Shown in pieces: positions 38,032 to 47,403 of a stretch of 64,000 bases of DNA; position 1 is the stretch's first letter; each line of letters begins with the position of its first letter. Source of the DNA: Nostoc linckia FACHB-104. Its GTDB lineage: Bacteria > Cyanobacteriota > Cyanobacteriia > Cyanobacteriales > Nostocaceae. The DNA lies in the NCBI RefSeq assembly GCF_014696615.1, contig NZ_JACJQJ010000011.1, forward strand, positions 100,837 through 164,836. The letters run 5' to 3'. The notes beneath the pieces were generated by a model that was not told the origin of the DNA, searched no databases, and worked only from the letters and a program-made list of their open reading frames with translations. Both the position numbers and the translations under genes were made by a program.

Positions 38032-38619
38032 CTAGAATTTTGCGCCTGCTTTTTTGAGAACAGCAACTAATTTCTGCCAATTACCTCCAGTCGCAACACT
38101 CAATGGTGATGCACCCATTTGGTTTTTGACATTTATCTTCGCTCCCTTAGCTATTAGCATTTGTACAACTTTTACATAATCATCTTCATAGTATTGAGCA
38201 GGGGGAGAGCAAGCAAACATGAGTGCAGTACTACCTTTTAGGCTTTTGGCATTAACTACAGCACCTTTGTCTAGCAAGAACTTTGTCATTTCTACCCCAG
38301 CACGATAGGTATATCTAGCTGCAACCATCAAAGGTGTGATGCCATTTTTATCCCTATAATTCACATCTGCACCCCGCAGCAGCATCAGTTGTATACTCTG
38401 CATTGCACCATCACTCACCGCCAGTGCAAAATATCTATTGGGATCGCCGCCATTATCAAGATACTTTTTTACCACGTCAACTTGATCGGTTGAAACTGCT
38501 TCGATTAATATGTCATCTGGGCTCTGTACTTCTGTTTGAGCAATAGCAATAGAGGGTGTACAAAGCAATATAAGTGCTAACAGTAATCCCAGCTTACTGC
38601 GTAAGTATTGTTTATTCAT
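38032..38619 (-). CDS. Exported ankyrin-repeat protein
   Basis: 195 residues. An N-terminal signal peptide (LGLLLALILLCTPSIAIA, cleavage after IAIAQ likely) is followed by about four ankyrin repeats: DILIEAVSTDQVDVVKKYLD, YFALAVSDGAMQSIQLMLLR, GITPLMVAARYTYRAGVEMT and GSTALMFACSPPAQYYEDDY, then ASPLSVATGGNWQKLVAVLK. Each shows the TPLxxA and LLxxGA pattern in part. It should be periplasmic and act in protein binding; the partner is unknown. The gene stands alone between dapL and an M23 peptidase gene on the same strand. Confidence 0.82.
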   Translation of the reverse strand: MNKQYLRSKLGLLLALILLCTPSIAIAQTEVQSPDDILIEAVSTDQVDVVKKYLDNGGDPNRYFALAVSDGAMQSIQLMLLRGADVNYRDKNGITPLMVAARYTYRAGVEMTKFLLDKGAVVNAKSLKGSTALMFACSPPAQYYEDDYVKVVQMLIAKGAKINVKNQMGASPLSVATGGNWQKLVAVLKKAGAKF

Positions 38620-38819
38620 AGTTTAGGCAAAATATCTACTGGAGCCAAACTTCACTGTAAAAACAATGATTTCCGGACTGTATCAAATTTTGTCCCTGTA
38701 TATATTTAGTGTCAAAAGTCAAGAGTTAAAGTGAATTTACCCGCATGAAACGCCTTACCTGCTTCATATTCGGAATGAGGTTAAGTTAAGAGCGATCGCT
38801 CTTTTCTCTACTTTGTGAA

Positions 38820-38857
38820 ATTTTTAATCCCCTTGCGGGGAGTAGTTAAGTTGAAAG
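38820..38857. repeat. Solitary CRISPR-repeat-like sequence
   Basis: Read on the minus strand: CTTTCAACTTAACTA followed by CTCCCCGCAAGGGGATTAAA. This has the layout of cyanobacterial 36-37-nt CRISPR repeats (A/T-rich 5' part, CCCC-GCAA-GGGG hairpin, ATTxAAA end). Only one copy is present, with no spacer array or cas gene. It lies in the gap between the ankyrin and M23 genes, in which I see nothing else. Confidence 0.35.
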
Positions 38858-38947
38858 TCAAGTTGTGGCTTTTGACTTCCACACAGTCGTATTAAGGGAC
38901 ATAAAATACACTTGCTGAAAAGCTATAAAACAGCCCTTATCTAACAT

Positions 38948-39649
38948 TTAATAACCAGAATCACCAGTAGTTGCTGACTCTTGAATTACAACTTGTGATT
39001 GTTGAGGATTAACTTTCGATCCGCCTCTTCTAGCAATTTGCTGCTGGGAAAACATTTCTCGCAAAACCATTGCTGGATCTACATAGTTAGTGTCATACTT
39101 CAATCCCCAATGCAAGTGAGGCCCGGTAGTTCTTCCGGTCATTCCTACTCGCCCAATTCTAATACCTGTGGGGACATTTTGACCTTCAGCAATTTGGATT
39201 CCACCTGCGCGATCAACTAGATAACGACGACCGGAGATATTTTCTACGTTGCCTTCCATGTGACAATAAGTATGCTCCCATGATCCGGATTTAATGATGA
39301 TATGGGTGCCACAAGCATTGCGATCGCCTACTTTAATCACTCTACCAGCCCACCAATTGCGAATGTAACTACCTTGTGGGGCAGCAATATCTAAGCCACC
39401 ATGAAATTCCCAATTACTACCACCAGTAGCAGAACGACGATAACCAAAAGCAGAACTATAACCTTGAAAATTCTCTACCGGAAAAGATGCAGCTAGCCAG
39501 GCGTTGCTGGAATTGGCTTTATTGGACTTAATTTCTCTAGCTCCAGCAACTTCTGGTTTAGGTAAGATAGTGATTAAACTTACCAGACTAAATCCAATTG
39601 TTAATAAAGCAGCTCCGTATACTAATGCTTTTTTATGATGCATACTCAT
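38948..39649 (-). CDS. M23-family (LytM) metallopeptidase
   Basis: 233 residues. A single N-terminal hydrophobic segment (ALVYGAALLTIGFSLVSLIT) anchors or exports the protein. The peptidase domain (about 75-200) has the zinc motifs HGGLDIAAPQG (HxxxD) and PHLHWGL (HxH), with HTYCHME before it. Such enzymes cut peptide cross-bridges in peptidoglycan; all metal ligands are present, so it is probably active. A C-terminal Gln/Ser-rich tail is disordered. In filamentous cyanobacteria LytM proteins act in septum remodelling. The upstream gap contains an inverted GACATGA/TCATGTC pair that might be an operator. Confidence 0.88.
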   Translation of the reverse strand: MSMHHKKALVYGAALLTIGFSLVSLITILPKPEVAGAREIKSNKANSSNAWLAASFPVENFQGYSSAFGYRRSATGGSNWEFHGGLDIAAPQGSYIRNWWAGRVIKVGDRNACGTHIIIKSGSWEHTYCHMEGNVENISGRRYLVDRAGGIQIAEGQNVPTGIRIGRVGMTGRTTGPHLHWGLKYDTNYVDPAMVLREMFSQQQIARRGGSKVNPQQSQVVIQESATTGDSGY

Positions 39650-40194
39650 TTTTATTCCTCAATCCAATTGATTTATCAGTAAATTGCTTGAAAATTACAG
39701 TTGAATATGTTTAAAAAAGCTGCTATATCAGCCAATTTATTATTGATACTCCAATATCAAGACATGATAATATATCACTTGTAAACATTGTCATGTCAAG
39801 TTATCTGGCTAACAATCTCAGATTTTTTAAATATCAAATTGGTGGGTTTAATTATTGCGATTAAAAACCAAATAATCAGATTAAATTCGGCATTTATCAT
39901 ACATTTCAGTACACAAGTATAATCGCTAATCGGCGTAGTGTTTAGCTAGTAATTACGGATTAATTGCATATATAAGAAAAAATACTTGTGGTTGTTTTCA
40001 CGGAGTCATAGTGTATGTAAGTTTATTCACTAGTGGCTAAAACCAAAGTCATAGCTGAGATAATTTACCACTAAGCGAATTGCACATCCGGTAAAATACT
40101 GTTAATTTTAGACAAAAAATTAACGCAACAGCTAATTGAGCATCGATCCCAGCTTTAACGCTAAAATTAGGCATTTGCGACACTCCGACAAGCT
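39650..40194. promoter_or_regulatory. Intergenic region with an inverted repeat upstream of the M23 gene
   Basis: 545 bases between divergent genes. An imperfect inverted repeat is centred near 39779: GACATGA at 39761-39767 and TCATGTC at 39791-39797, with extended partial symmetry. No gene or terminator is seen in the remainder. Confidence 0.4.
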
Positions 40195-40581
40195 ATGCTG
40201 ACAGAACTTTTGCCTTTCCAGTTTGAATTGGATAAAATTGCGATCGCTGGAGCGAGTTTATGGTCTTTGGCATTATATTTAGCTTTTTCACGAGTTAGTG
40301 AATGGGTAATTGTGCAGCTAAATCGTTGGTTTAACTTTGCTGAGCGATCGCTCTACACCAGTCAATCAGAATTTGAAAAAACTCGTAAAGCCAGAGAATC
40401 CCAAAACGCTTTCTACGCTTCCTTGTTTAGTATTGTGCCGTTTTTGATAGTAGGCGCTTTAGTTTACTGGGGTGTTGAAATCAGTTTAGGTCGTAGTTGG
40501 GGAGTTAGTACAGGGATACTTGCTTGTATTTCTTCTGGTATTTATGAACTAGGAAGGCGAGATGGAAGTTCTTCTGATTAA
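40195..40581 (+). CDS. Small membrane protein of unknown function
   Basis: 128 residues. Hydrophobic stretches at about 18-33 (ASLWSLALYLAFSRV), 76-93 (LFSIVPFLIVGALVYWGV) and 98-115 (WGVSTGILACISSGIYEL) suggest two or three membrane helices. A charged loop (about 45-70, SEFEKTRKARESQNAF) lies between them, and a short acidic end follows. I do not recognise the family. The start ATG at 40195 is not preceded by a clear ribosome-binding site. It stands alone, divergent from the M23 gene and followed by repeats. Confidence 0.65.
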   Translation: MLTELLPFQFELDKIAIAGASLWSLALYLAFSRVSEWVIVQLNRWFNFAERSLYTSQSEFEKTRKARESQNAFYASLFSIVPFLIVGALVYWGVEISLGRSWGVSTGILACISSGIYELGRRDGSSSD

Positions 40582-40621
40582 CAGACATCAGAAAATTTCA
40601 CCCACGTTCAACCGTTGCGTC

Positions 40622-40656
40622 CCAGATCCCCGGCTTTTTCAAAAAGTCGGGGATCT
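40622..40656. repeat. Palindrome downstream of the small membrane protein gene
   Basis: AGATCCCCGGCTTTTT and AAAAAGTCGGGGATCT form a nearly perfect inverted repeat with one mismatched pair. It could stop transcription of the 128-residue gene, but its length and symmetry resemble the dispersed palindromes of this genome. Confidence 0.65.
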
Positions 40657-40668
40657 AAATTCCGTTTA

Positions 40669-40842
40669 GGGACTTCCAGAAATTCAATTATTCAATCAGC
40701 AATCGCAAACATATTGAGCAAATTCTTTCTCTCCCTCTGCTCAACGGCAGTTGCTCTACTTGGGGAAACCCCAAGACCGCACTGCCTCCCCTGCTTCCTC
40801 TGCTACCCCTAGCGATAGGATATTTTTTTAGTTGCAAGTCCC
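40669..40842. mobile_element. MITE-like element, copy B (short, inverted relative to copy A)
   Basis: Ends GGGACTT (40669-40675) and AAGTCCC (40836-40842) are inverted, flanked on each side by TA within TTTA/TAAA, consistent with a TA target duplication as in IS630/Tc1-type elements. Read on the minus strand it shares with copy A (5901-6354) the end sequence, a following A-rich stretch, and the internal segment CCAAGTAGAGCAACTGCCGT. No transposase is encoded. It lies in the gap before the HicA-like gene. Confidence 0.6.
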
Positions 40843-40919
40843 TAAAGCGATCGCACTTATATAAAGACACTATTCCATAAATATGACACTATAGAATACA
40901 GTCAAATCATCTCAAACTC

Positions 40920-41186
40920 GTGAGTCAACCAGATCCACTTTTAGCGAAAATCCTATCGGGGATATCTGATACAGCAATCCCTTTTGCCCAACTATGGCAA
41001 CTTTTAAACAGACTAGGCTTTGATGAACATATTCGTGGAGGACATTACATCTTTACCAAACAAGGTGTTGACGAAATATTAAACTTACAACACCATAATG
41101 GTAAAGCCAAAGCTTACCAAATTAAACTAGTGCGTGCAGTAATTCTGAAATACCAGTTAGGAACTAAAAATGAACCTTCGCTATGA
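40920..41186 (+). CDS. hicA: HicA-like toxin (YcfA family)
   Basis: 88 residues from a GTG at 40920. It has the small dsRNA-binding-like fold of HicA: LWQLLNRLGFDEHIRGGHYIF, with the catalytic His expected at position 42 (GGHYIF; many members read GSHHIF), then a beta-hairpin and a C-terminal helix with a KAYQIKLVRAVILKY pattern. Family toxins cleave mRNA. The Gly before His replaces the common Ser, and the HNGKAKAYQIK segment replaces the usual VPxHxGxEL kind of motif with some similarity. The downstream HicB-like gene overlaps by 17 bases, the usual type II toxin-antitoxin arrangement. Confidence 0.72.
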   Translation: MSQPDPLLAKILSGISDTAIPFAQLWQLLNRLGFDEHIRGGHYIFTKQGVDEILNLQHHNGKAKAYQIKLVRAVILKYQLGTKNEPSL

Positions 41187-41382
41187 AATAATTCTCTACT
41201 GGAGTAAAGAAGACCAAGCATTTATTGCTGAGGTTCCAGAATTACCGGGATGTGCTGCTGATGGGCAAACTTATCAAGAAGCAGTGCAAAATACAGAAAT
41301 TATTATGAAAGAATGGATTGAAACTGCTAAAAAATTAGGTCATCCAATTCCTGAACCTAAACACCGCATAATATTTACGTAA
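41170..41382 (+). CDS. hicB: HicB-like antitoxin
   Basis: 70 residues forming only the partial RNase-H-like HicB fold: RYEIILYWSKEDQAFIAEVP, then ELPGCAADGQTYQEAVQNTE and a helix (IMKEWIETAKKLGHPIPEP). The LPGC..dG.t..EA signature is clear. It lacks a C-terminal ribbon-helix-helix or HTH domain, so it cannot obviously autoregulate by DNA binding, which is common for short cyanobacterial HicB proteins. The start ATG lies 17 bases inside the toxin gene, which suggests translational coupling. A palindrome follows. Confidence 0.78.
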   Translation: MNLRYEIILYWSKEDQAFIAEVPELPGCAADGQTYQEAVQNTEIIMKEWIETAKKLGHPIPEPKHRIIFT

Positions 41383-41443
41383 AACAGTCAAAATATTTTC
41401 TATCCTAGCGAATTTAATTCGCCGTTATATAGGTAAAACATCA

Positions 41444-41474
41444 AAGTAGGATGCGTTAATAACGCATCCTACTT
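41444..41474. terminator. Perfect 15-bp hairpin, probable bidirectional terminator
   Basis: AAGTAGGATGCGTTA and TAACGCATCCTACTT are separated by one base. It lies between the convergent hicB-like and 102-residue genes. Related TAGGATGCGTTA palindromes are widespread in cyanobacteria, so it may be a dispersed repeat recruited as a terminator. Confidence 0.65.
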
Positions 41475-41499
41475 TAATTTTAACAATTAATAATTGCAG

Positions 41500-41808
41500 C
41501 TATTCCTTGGACTTATCAAATAGTTCTAGCAAACCAACTGTACCAACAAAAAAAGTATAAGTAGCATATTGTATCGGCAGCTTTTTTCTGGAAGGCGCAT
41601 AAAAACCTGCGATAATTGCTTCAATTAAATGGCAGAAAACAGCAAAACGCTCAAACCAAAAAATTGGATTGAGGCTACTGGGTACTTGAATATTATGGGT
41701 AATTGCATAAATATTCCACAATTCTAAACCAATGGCGCTAGATATTAGAACGATAGATAGCACTTTGATAAGAGGTGAAATTTTTTCTTTGGCATAAGTC
41801 AAATTCAT
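41500..41808 (-). CDS. Small three-helix membrane protein of unknown function
   Basis: 102 residues with hydrophobic segments at about 14-34 (LIKVLSIVLISSAIGLELWN), 50-70 (FWFERFAVFCHLIEAIIAGF) and 80-95 (YATYTFFVGTVGLLELF). Between the second and third is a basic loop (APSRKKLP). An N-terminal basic region and the loop suggest a cytoplasmic N-terminus. I do not recognise the family. Start ATG at 41808. The terminator-like palindrome lies just past its stop. Confidence 0.65.
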   Translation of the reverse strand: MNLTYAKEKISPLIKVLSIVLISSAIGLELWNIYAITHNIQVPSSLNPIFWFERFAVFCHLIEAIIAGFYAPSRKKLPIQYATYTFFVGTVGLLELFDKSKE

Positions 41809-42075
41809 TTTATGGCAACCCTATCTAAAGTGTTTTTTATCTAAAAGTGATTTTTATGCAGATATTGATTTATCCTTCTGAGGTTTTAAAAAATCATTGA
41901 GGATTGCTATATTGTCCCAGAAAAGGAATTTTCCTGATTAATTATTGCTCAATTTTTGATTTGCCAATTTTGTCTTTATATGGTGCAAAAATTACGTTAA
42001 GTATCTAGAGAAACTATCCTAGGTTCCCTGCTTTTTAAATTATTGCTCTCTCATTTTCGTATTGATATTTCGCCG

Positions 42076-43080
42076 TTACTCTATTAAATCTGCACGGGGT
42101 TTAAAAGTTTCAATTTCCCGCAATTTCTCATAAAGTTCCCGTTCTTCAGCACTAATAGTTTTAGGAGTCAGTATTTGAATTTCGACTAATTGATCGCCAC
42201 GTTTACCACTTTCGTTAGGGTAGCCTTTGTTTGCTAAACGGAATCTTTGACCAGACCTCACTCCAGAGGGAATGGTCATTTTCACGGGGCCATCCAATGT
42301 TGGTGCTTCTACCTGTCCGCCCAAAACGGCTTCACTGGGAGTTACTGGAACTTGGCAGAAAATATTAGAACCATCTAGCTTAAACAAAGGATGTGGTTCG
42401 ACGGTAATTTTTAAGTATAAATCTCCGCCACTAATACCTTGGTTTCGCAGGCGGATAGTTTGACCTGTGACCATCCCAGGAGGCATACTTACTTCTAGCG
42501 ATCGCCCATCCTCAAGTCTAATCCGTTCATTACCGCCTACATAAGCTTTTTCTAGCGGTAGAGTTAGTCTAGCTTCAATATCGCGACGGGCGGGGCGAGG
42601 CTGACTTTTTGGGACTGTATATTCAACTCGGCTTTTAGTGGTGCGAAATGGATCGCTATTTGTATTGTTACCTGCACCATTTCTGCTGCTTTTACCATTA
42701 CCTACACCAATGACCTGATTAATGAAACTTTCAAAATCAGGAAATTGACTAGGATCTACTTCTTGATTGTTGCGATTGTTATTGCGATTATCGCCCCAAG
42801 ATTTAGCTTTGGCAGCTTGTTTATTAGCATTAGCAAAGCCTTTTTGTTTCCAGTAGCGGCTAAATTGGTCATATTGTGCGCGCTTTGCTGGATCGGAAAG
42901 GATTTCATAAGCCTCCCCAATATCCTTAAATTTCTCCTCAGCTTCTTTGTTTCCAGGGTTGAGATCGGGGTGATACTGTCGCGCTAACCGCCGATAAACC
43001 TTTTTGATTTCCTCACTTGAGGCTTCTTTAGGTACTCCTAAAATCTCGTAGTAATCACGAAAATTCTGCAAATTTTGCAT
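42076..43080 (-). CDS. dnaJ: DnaJ/CbpA-type J-domain co-chaperone
   Basis: 334 residues. The J domain (about 8-75) has [20 protein letters not shown] and the HPD triad (QYHPDLNPG). A Gly/Asn-rich linker (about 100-150) follows, then the two C-terminal substrate-binding beta domains (from about 165: [28 protein letters not shown]). The cysteine zinc-finger repeats of type I DnaJ are absent, so this is a type II (CbpA-like) J protein. It stimulates the ATPase of the DnaK encoded immediately upstream on the same strand (about 160 bases away), making a chaperone pair. Confidence 0.9.
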   Translation of the reverse strand: MQNLQNFRDYYEILGVPKEASSEEIKKVYRRLARQYHPDLNPGNKEAEEKFKDIGEAYEILSDPAKRAQYDQFSRYWKQKGFANANKQAAKAKSWGDNRNNNRNNQEVDPSQFPDFESFINQVIGVGNGKSSRNGAGNNTNSDPFRTTKSRVEYTVPKSQPRPARRDIEARLTLPLEKAYVGGNERIRLEDGRSLEVSMPPGMVTGQTIRLRNQGISGGDLYLKITVEPHPLFKLDGSNIFCQVPVTPSEAVLGGQVEAPTLDGPVKMTIPSGVRSGQRFRLANKGYPNESGKRGDQLVEIQILTPKTISAEERELYEKLREIETFKPRADLIE

Positions 43081-43240
43081 AGTTCAGTTATTCAACTTTA
43101 AATTTGAGATTGTAGTTTTTGGTAATAGGTAATGGATACAGTCAGTTGTCAGCTGTTGTTTCGCCTTCTGCTGACTAATAACAAATTACCAATCACCAAT
43201 CACCAAATCCGAATTTTGAATTAATTTCATCCGCTAGGAG

Positions 43241-45427
43241 TTACAGCCAATCATCATCATCATCCCAGTTATCTTGGTAGCTAGGACGCGATCGCCGAGA
43301 AGACCGATTCTCCGAGGAAGAGGAACGATTATCTCTGCCATAGTCTCGGTTAGAATCTCTGCCATAACCACGGTTAGAATCTCTGCCATAGTCTCCGTTA
43401 GAATCCCTGCCATAGTCTCTACCAGAATTCCCACTGTAGTCTCGGTTAGAGTCTCTGCCATAGTCTCTATTAGAATTGCCACCGCCATAGGAATTATTAT
43501 CCCAATAGGAATCTCTGGAATAATCGCGTTCCCGTTCACGTTCCCGTTCTTTATCGCCACCGGTAAAGATGTCGCGGATTGTACCAAATAAATCGTCGTC
43601 TTCATCCTCAGCATAATACTGACGGACTTCGCGATTTAGTTCATACAAAGCATCTTGCAGGTCGGCGTGAGCTTGGTCAATGCCGCGATCATCGTCTTGC
43701 TGTAAACTGTCTTTGAGTTCCCGACAAATAGTGTCGATGCGTTGGCGACGACTGCGGGCGAACTGCATCCCAAATTCTAGGGCGACTTCTCGCAGTTGAC
43801 GTTCGGCTTGTAAAATTAACGCTTCTGAACGAGTCCGTTTTTCTACTCTTTCTTTGCGTTCGCGGTCAATATCGGCATATTTTTGAGCATCTTGAATCAT
43901 CCGATTGACTTCCGATTCGCTCAAGGTAGAAGCACCTTGAATTGTGATACTCTGCTCTCTGCCAGTTGTCCGATCTAGGGCTGTTACTTGTAATATGCCG
44001 TTAGCGTCAATATCAAAGGATACCTGAATTTGCGGAATACCCCGAGGCGCAGGGGGAATACCATACAGCTTAAATCGTCCTAAAGACTTGTTATTTGCTG
44101 CCATTTCCCTTTCGCCTTGGACTACGTGGATTTCCACGGTATTTTGGTTATTTTCTGAAGTCGAGAAAATGTCAGATCGGCGGACTGGGATAGTCGTGTT
44201 GCGGGGAATTAATTTTTTCATCACGCCGCCGATGGTTTCTAAACCCACAGATAGGGGCGTAACATCCAACAGCAGCACATCTTTGAGTTCCCCAGCTAAA
44301 ATACCCGCTTGAATGGCTGCACCTACCGCTACCACTTCATCAGGGTTTACATTTTCACTGGGTTCTGCACCAATTAAGTCCCGCACTAACTGCTTGACCA
44401 TAGGAATCCGGGTAGAACCGCCTACTAACACCACTTCTTCAATATCTGTGGGCGATAGACCAGAGTCTTTGAGGGCGCGTTTGACTGGGGTACGTAAACG
44501 TCCTACTAAATCACCGCATAAACCTTCAAATTGGGCACGAGTCAGGCGAGTTTCGAGGTGTTTGGGGCCGTCCTCTGTCGCAGTGATAAAAGGTAGGTTA
44601 ATCTCGGTAACACTAACTGCCGAAAGCTCGATTTTGGCTTTTTCTGCTGCTTCCATCAGCCGTTGTAAAGCCTGGCGATCGCGTCTTAAGTCTACGCCTT
44701 CCACTTCTAAAAATTGCTCTGCCAACCAATCTACAATTTTTCTGTCAAAATCATTACCACCAAGCTGGGTATCTCCACTAGTGGCTCTGACTTCAAATAC
44801 TCCATCACCAACTTCTAGAATGGATACGTCAAAGGTTCCTCCACCCAAATCGAATACTAAGATTGTCTCCGTATCGCCCCGATCCAATCCATAAGCTAAA
44901 GAAGCGGCTGTAGGTTCATTGAGAATCCGTAACACATCTAACCCAGCAATTCTGCCTGCATCTCTGGTGGCTTGGCGCTGGGAATCATTAAAATAAGCGG
45001 GAACTGTAATTACTGCCCCTGTCACAGGTTCACCCAAATAGCGACTAGCATCGTCTGCCAATTTCTTCAGCACCATTGCCGAAATTTCTTCTGGGGCGAA
45101 TTCCTTATTTAACCGAGGACAGGCAACTTTAATATTACCGATTTCATCTTTGCGGATAGTATAGGGTACACGCTTAGATTCTGGATTCAACTCCCCATAC
45201 TTGCGCCCAATAAAACGCTTCACAGCAAAAAAAGTATTTTGTGGGTTAAGGACGGTTTGTCGCCGTGCCATTTGCCCCACTACTCTTTCACCTTCTTTGC
45301 TAAAGCCAACAACGGAGGGGGTTGTTCGCATTCCTTCTGCATTGGCAATCACCACCGGCTTGCCACCCTCCATTACGGCGACTACTGAGTTGGTTGTACC
45401 CAAGTCGATGCCGACTACCTTGCCCAT
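43241..45427 (-). CDS. dnaK: DnaK-type Hsp70 chaperone with Asp/Arg/Asn repeat tail
   Basis: 728 residues against about 635 for standard DnaK. The ATPase domain (1-385) has [31 protein letters not shown] and [10 protein letters not shown]; the linker reads [19 protein letters not shown]; the substrate-binding domain follows. After about residue 600 the protein ends in a low-complexity tail of octads such as GRDSNRDY and finishes with DDDDDWL, a different end from the EEVD-like end of E. coli DnaK. Cyanobacteria have several DnaK paralogues with distinct C-termini. There is no grpE beside it. The following dnaJ is the likely partner. No CIRCE element is visible upstream. Confidence 0.9.
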   Translation of the reverse strand: MGKVVGIDLGTTNSVVAVMEGGKPVVIANAEGMRTTPSVVGFSKEGERVVGQMARRQTVLNPQNTFFAVKRFIGRKYGELNPESKRVPYTIRKDEIGNIKVACPRLNKEFAPEEISAMVLKKLADDASRYLGEPVTGAVITVPAYFNDSQRQATRDAGRIAGLDVLRILNEPTAASLAYGLDRGDTETILVFDLGGGTFDVSILEVGDGVFEVRATSGDTQLGGNDFDRKIVDWLAEQFLEVEGVDLRRDRQALQRLMEAAEKAKIELSAVSVTEINLPFITATEDGPKHLETRLTRAQFEGLCGDLVGRLRTPVKRALKDSGLSPTDIEEVVLVGGSTRIPMVKQLVRDLIGAEPSENVNPDEVVAVGAAIQAGILAGELKDVLLLDVTPLSVGLETIGGVMKKLIPRNTTIPVRRSDIFSTSENNQNTVEIHVVQGEREMAANNKSLGRFKLYGIPPAPRGIPQIQVSFDIDANGILQVTALDRTTGREQSITIQGASTLSESEVNRMIQDAQKYADIDRERKERVEKRTRSEALILQAERQLREVALEFGMQFARSRRQRIDTICRELKDSLQQDDDRGIDQAHADLQDALYELNREVRQYYAEDEDDDLFGTIRDIFTGGDKERERERERDYSRDSYWDNNSYGGGNSNRDYGRDSNRDYSGNSGRDYGRDSNGDYGRDSNRGYGRDSNRDYGRDNRSSSSENRSSRRSRPSYQDNWDDDDDWL
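43310..43480. repeat. In-frame 24-bp coding repeats in the dnaK tail
   Basis: Units such as TCTGCCATAGTCTCGGTTAG repeat at multiples of 24 bp on the plus strand and encode the GRDSNRDY octads. At least six partly decayed copies are present. Confidence 0.75.
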
Positions 45428-45608
45428 GCGTTACTCTTCTCCTAATGTGTCTTACTATATATATTATGATTGGGAGAGACAGCCTCTAGCTTGATGCTGT
45501 GGAATCGGAATACCTCAAATATCTAATATTCATTATTAAGGTAATAACGATCAAAATTATTAGCTCAAGAAGCTAGTTGCAAGACTAGGATAACATTGAC
45601 ATAAAGAA

Positions 45609-46457
45609 TTGAATTTAAAACAACGTTTACAAGCTTACCTAACGGAAATAGCGAGAGAACGCGATCCCTACATGGCAACTGCTGGACATTTTTTTGTCCA
45701 AGAATATATTCGTCAGCAATTTAGCCAATGGGGAAGTGTGGAAATCCACACCTTTGATGTTGGGGGAAAAATTTGTCAGAATCTCATCTTAAATTTGCCT
45801 GCAACAGCTAAAAGGCAAAAGCAAAATTTACCACCAATTTTAATTGCAGCTCACTATGATGGTGTACCGGGAACAGTAGCTGCTGATGATAATGCTACAG
45901 GTGTAGCAGTTTTATTGGAATTGGCGAGGAAGTTTGCCAATGAACCAGTGAGATATCCCTTACGACTGGTGGCTTTTGATATGGAGGAATATGGCTTACT
46001 GGGTAGTGCTGAGTATGCAACCTTATTACGCCAACAACAGCAACCGCTACGCTTGATGTTGTCTTTAGAAATGCTGGGTTATCAAGATTCTACTCCTGGT
46101 AGCCAAAGCTATCCCCCTCCCTTAGAACGCTTTTACCCCAATACTGGAGATTTTATTGCTTTAATTGGAAATCTGCGAACAATTCCTGACTTATTTAGCA
46201 TGAGTCGCAATATTCGCCAAGCTGGTATATCTAGTCAGTGGTTACCGGTACCAAATCGCGGTTTAATTGTGCGGCAAACTAGACTTAGTGATCATGCACC
46301 TTTTTGGGATGCAGGCTATCCAGCAATTATGGTGACAGATACGGCATTTTTACGGAACCCGCATTATCACAAACCCAGTGATACGATCGCGACTTTAGAT
46401 TTAGATTTTCTTACAGGTGTGTGTGAAGGGCTGGAAATTGCAATTCGGCGTTTATAA
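45609..46457 (+). CDS. M28-family zinc aminopeptidase-like protein
   Basis: 282 residues from a TTG at 45609, chosen because the leading LKQRLQAYLTEIARERDPY looks like conserved protein and the first ATG would remove it. Metal-binding residues of the M28 fold are visible: AAHYDGVPG (His, then Asp), VAADDNATGVAVLLELA, FDMEEYGLLGS (Glu-Glu) and the last ligand region SDHAPFWDAGYPAIM with HYHKPSD. There is no signal peptide, so it is probably cytosolic. Such enzymes remove N-terminal residues or cyclise glutamine; the substrate is not predictable. It is divergent from dnaK. Confidence 0.85.
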   Translation: MNLKQRLQAYLTEIARERDPYMATAGHFFVQEYIRQQFSQWGSVEIHTFDVGGKICQNLILNLPATAKRQKQNLPPILIAAHYDGVPGTVAADDNATGVAVLLELARKFANEPVRYPLRLVAFDMEEYGLLGSAEYATLLRQQQQPLRLMLSLEMLGYQDSTPGSQSYPPPLERFYPNTGDFIALIGNLRTIPDLFSMSRNIRQAGISSQWLPVPNRGLIVRQTRLSDHAPFWDAGYPAIMVTDTAFLRNPHYHKPSDTIATLDLDFLTGVCEGLEIAIRRL

Positions 46458-46467
46458 AATTTGAGTA

Positions 46468-47403
46468 TCAATTACCGATACTCAAATCTTCTGTAGTGGC
46501 AATTTTGCTTTGAGGCGATCGCACATTTGGCGTTAAGCTAATCAAATCATCAATATTGCGTTTCATTGTCTGGCAAATTGTATCAAGTGGTAAGTCATTG
46601 GCATCATAACCAAAAGGGTTTTCGATTTCTAAGCCAATGGCTTCAATTCCAAATAATGTAAAACTTACTAAAGCTGCAATTAAACCAGTCCACCAACCCA
46701 GGCTTTCCACCATTTGGAATGGTAGCAACATACAATAAAGAAATAATAATTGCTTCAAATGAATCGCATAGGCCATTGGCATAGGCGTTCTTAAAATCCG
46801 TTCGCAAATTCCTAAATTATCTACCAAAGCATTCAATAATTCTTGCATAGAGGTTAATTGGTAGCTATTGAGGCAATTGCAGTTATATTGACGCTGTAAA
46901 TAATCGCCAATCCAAAAAGCTACTTCTATTGGCGGATTATTCATAATTTTTAATTCATGATACATAGAGGCTGGCATTAACTCTTTTAGCTCATGATTTA
47001 CAGGTTCGCTGCGTAAATGCAATTTCATCGCCACAGCAAAAGCTACTAATAAATACAAAGCTGTAATTTTATCTTTTCTATCTTCAGGGGAAATTTCATC
47101 AACACTTACCCAGATTTGCCGTGCTAAATTTCTCACAGTATTGACTATCGAACCCCAGCTTTTTCTACCTTCCCAAAAACGCTCATAAGCTGTATTGGTA
47201 CGGAAAACCAGTAACAAACCTAAAACAATGCTGGGAATCACACTACCCAATATTGGTTGAGAAACTGGCAACTGATAATAGTGAAGTATGGAAATAATAG
47301 TTCCAAAAATTCCAAACAATAAAACATTGTTAGCAATAGCTGATATAACCGAGCCTTTAAGCTGTAAAACCATTGGAACCCGTTTTCTTTTGTCAGCTGT
47401 CAT
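46468..47403 (-). CDS. Bestrophin-family (UPF0187) anion channel protein
   Basis: 311 residues. The family signature FRTNTAYERFWEGRKSWGSI is present after two N-terminal helices (VISAIANNVLLFGIFGTIIS and LGSVIPSIVLGLLLVF). A soluble helical middle follows, then two more helices (FLYCMLLPFQMVESLGWWTG; LIAALVSFTLFGIEAIGLEI) and the closing IENPFGYDANDLPLD. Bacterial members form pentameric channels. In cyanobacteria and plastids relatives conduct chloride or bicarbonate across thylakoid or cell membranes; which applies here is open. The gene is convergent with the M28 peptidase gene, 10 bases apart. Confidence 0.87.
   Translation of the reverse strand: MTADKRKRVPMVLQLKGSVISAIANNVLLFGIFGTIISILHYYQLPVSQPILGSVIPSIVLGLLLVFRTNTAYERFWEGRKSWGSIVNTVRNLARQIWVSVDEISPEDRKDKITALYLLVAFAVAMKLHLRSEPVNHELKELMPASMYHELKIMNNPPIEVAFWIGDYLQRQYNCNCLNSYQLTSMQELLNALVDNLGICERILRTPMPMAYAIHLKQLLFLYCMLLPFQMVESLGWWTGLIAALVSFTLFGIEAIGLEIENPFGYDANDLPLDTICQTMKRNIDDLISLTPNVRSPQSKIATTEDLSIGN

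Noticed and set aside
43234..43614. 126-codon minus-strand frame with repetitive Met/Thr/Ile
   Set aside because: A frame-shifted reading of the dnaK tail repeats; the dnaK frame is continuous and ends at 43241.
44313..44894. 193-codon plus-strand frame antisense to dnaK
   Set aside because: It lies wholly within the ATPase domain of dnaK; such antisense frames are common over GC-biased conserved genes and the product looks like no protein.
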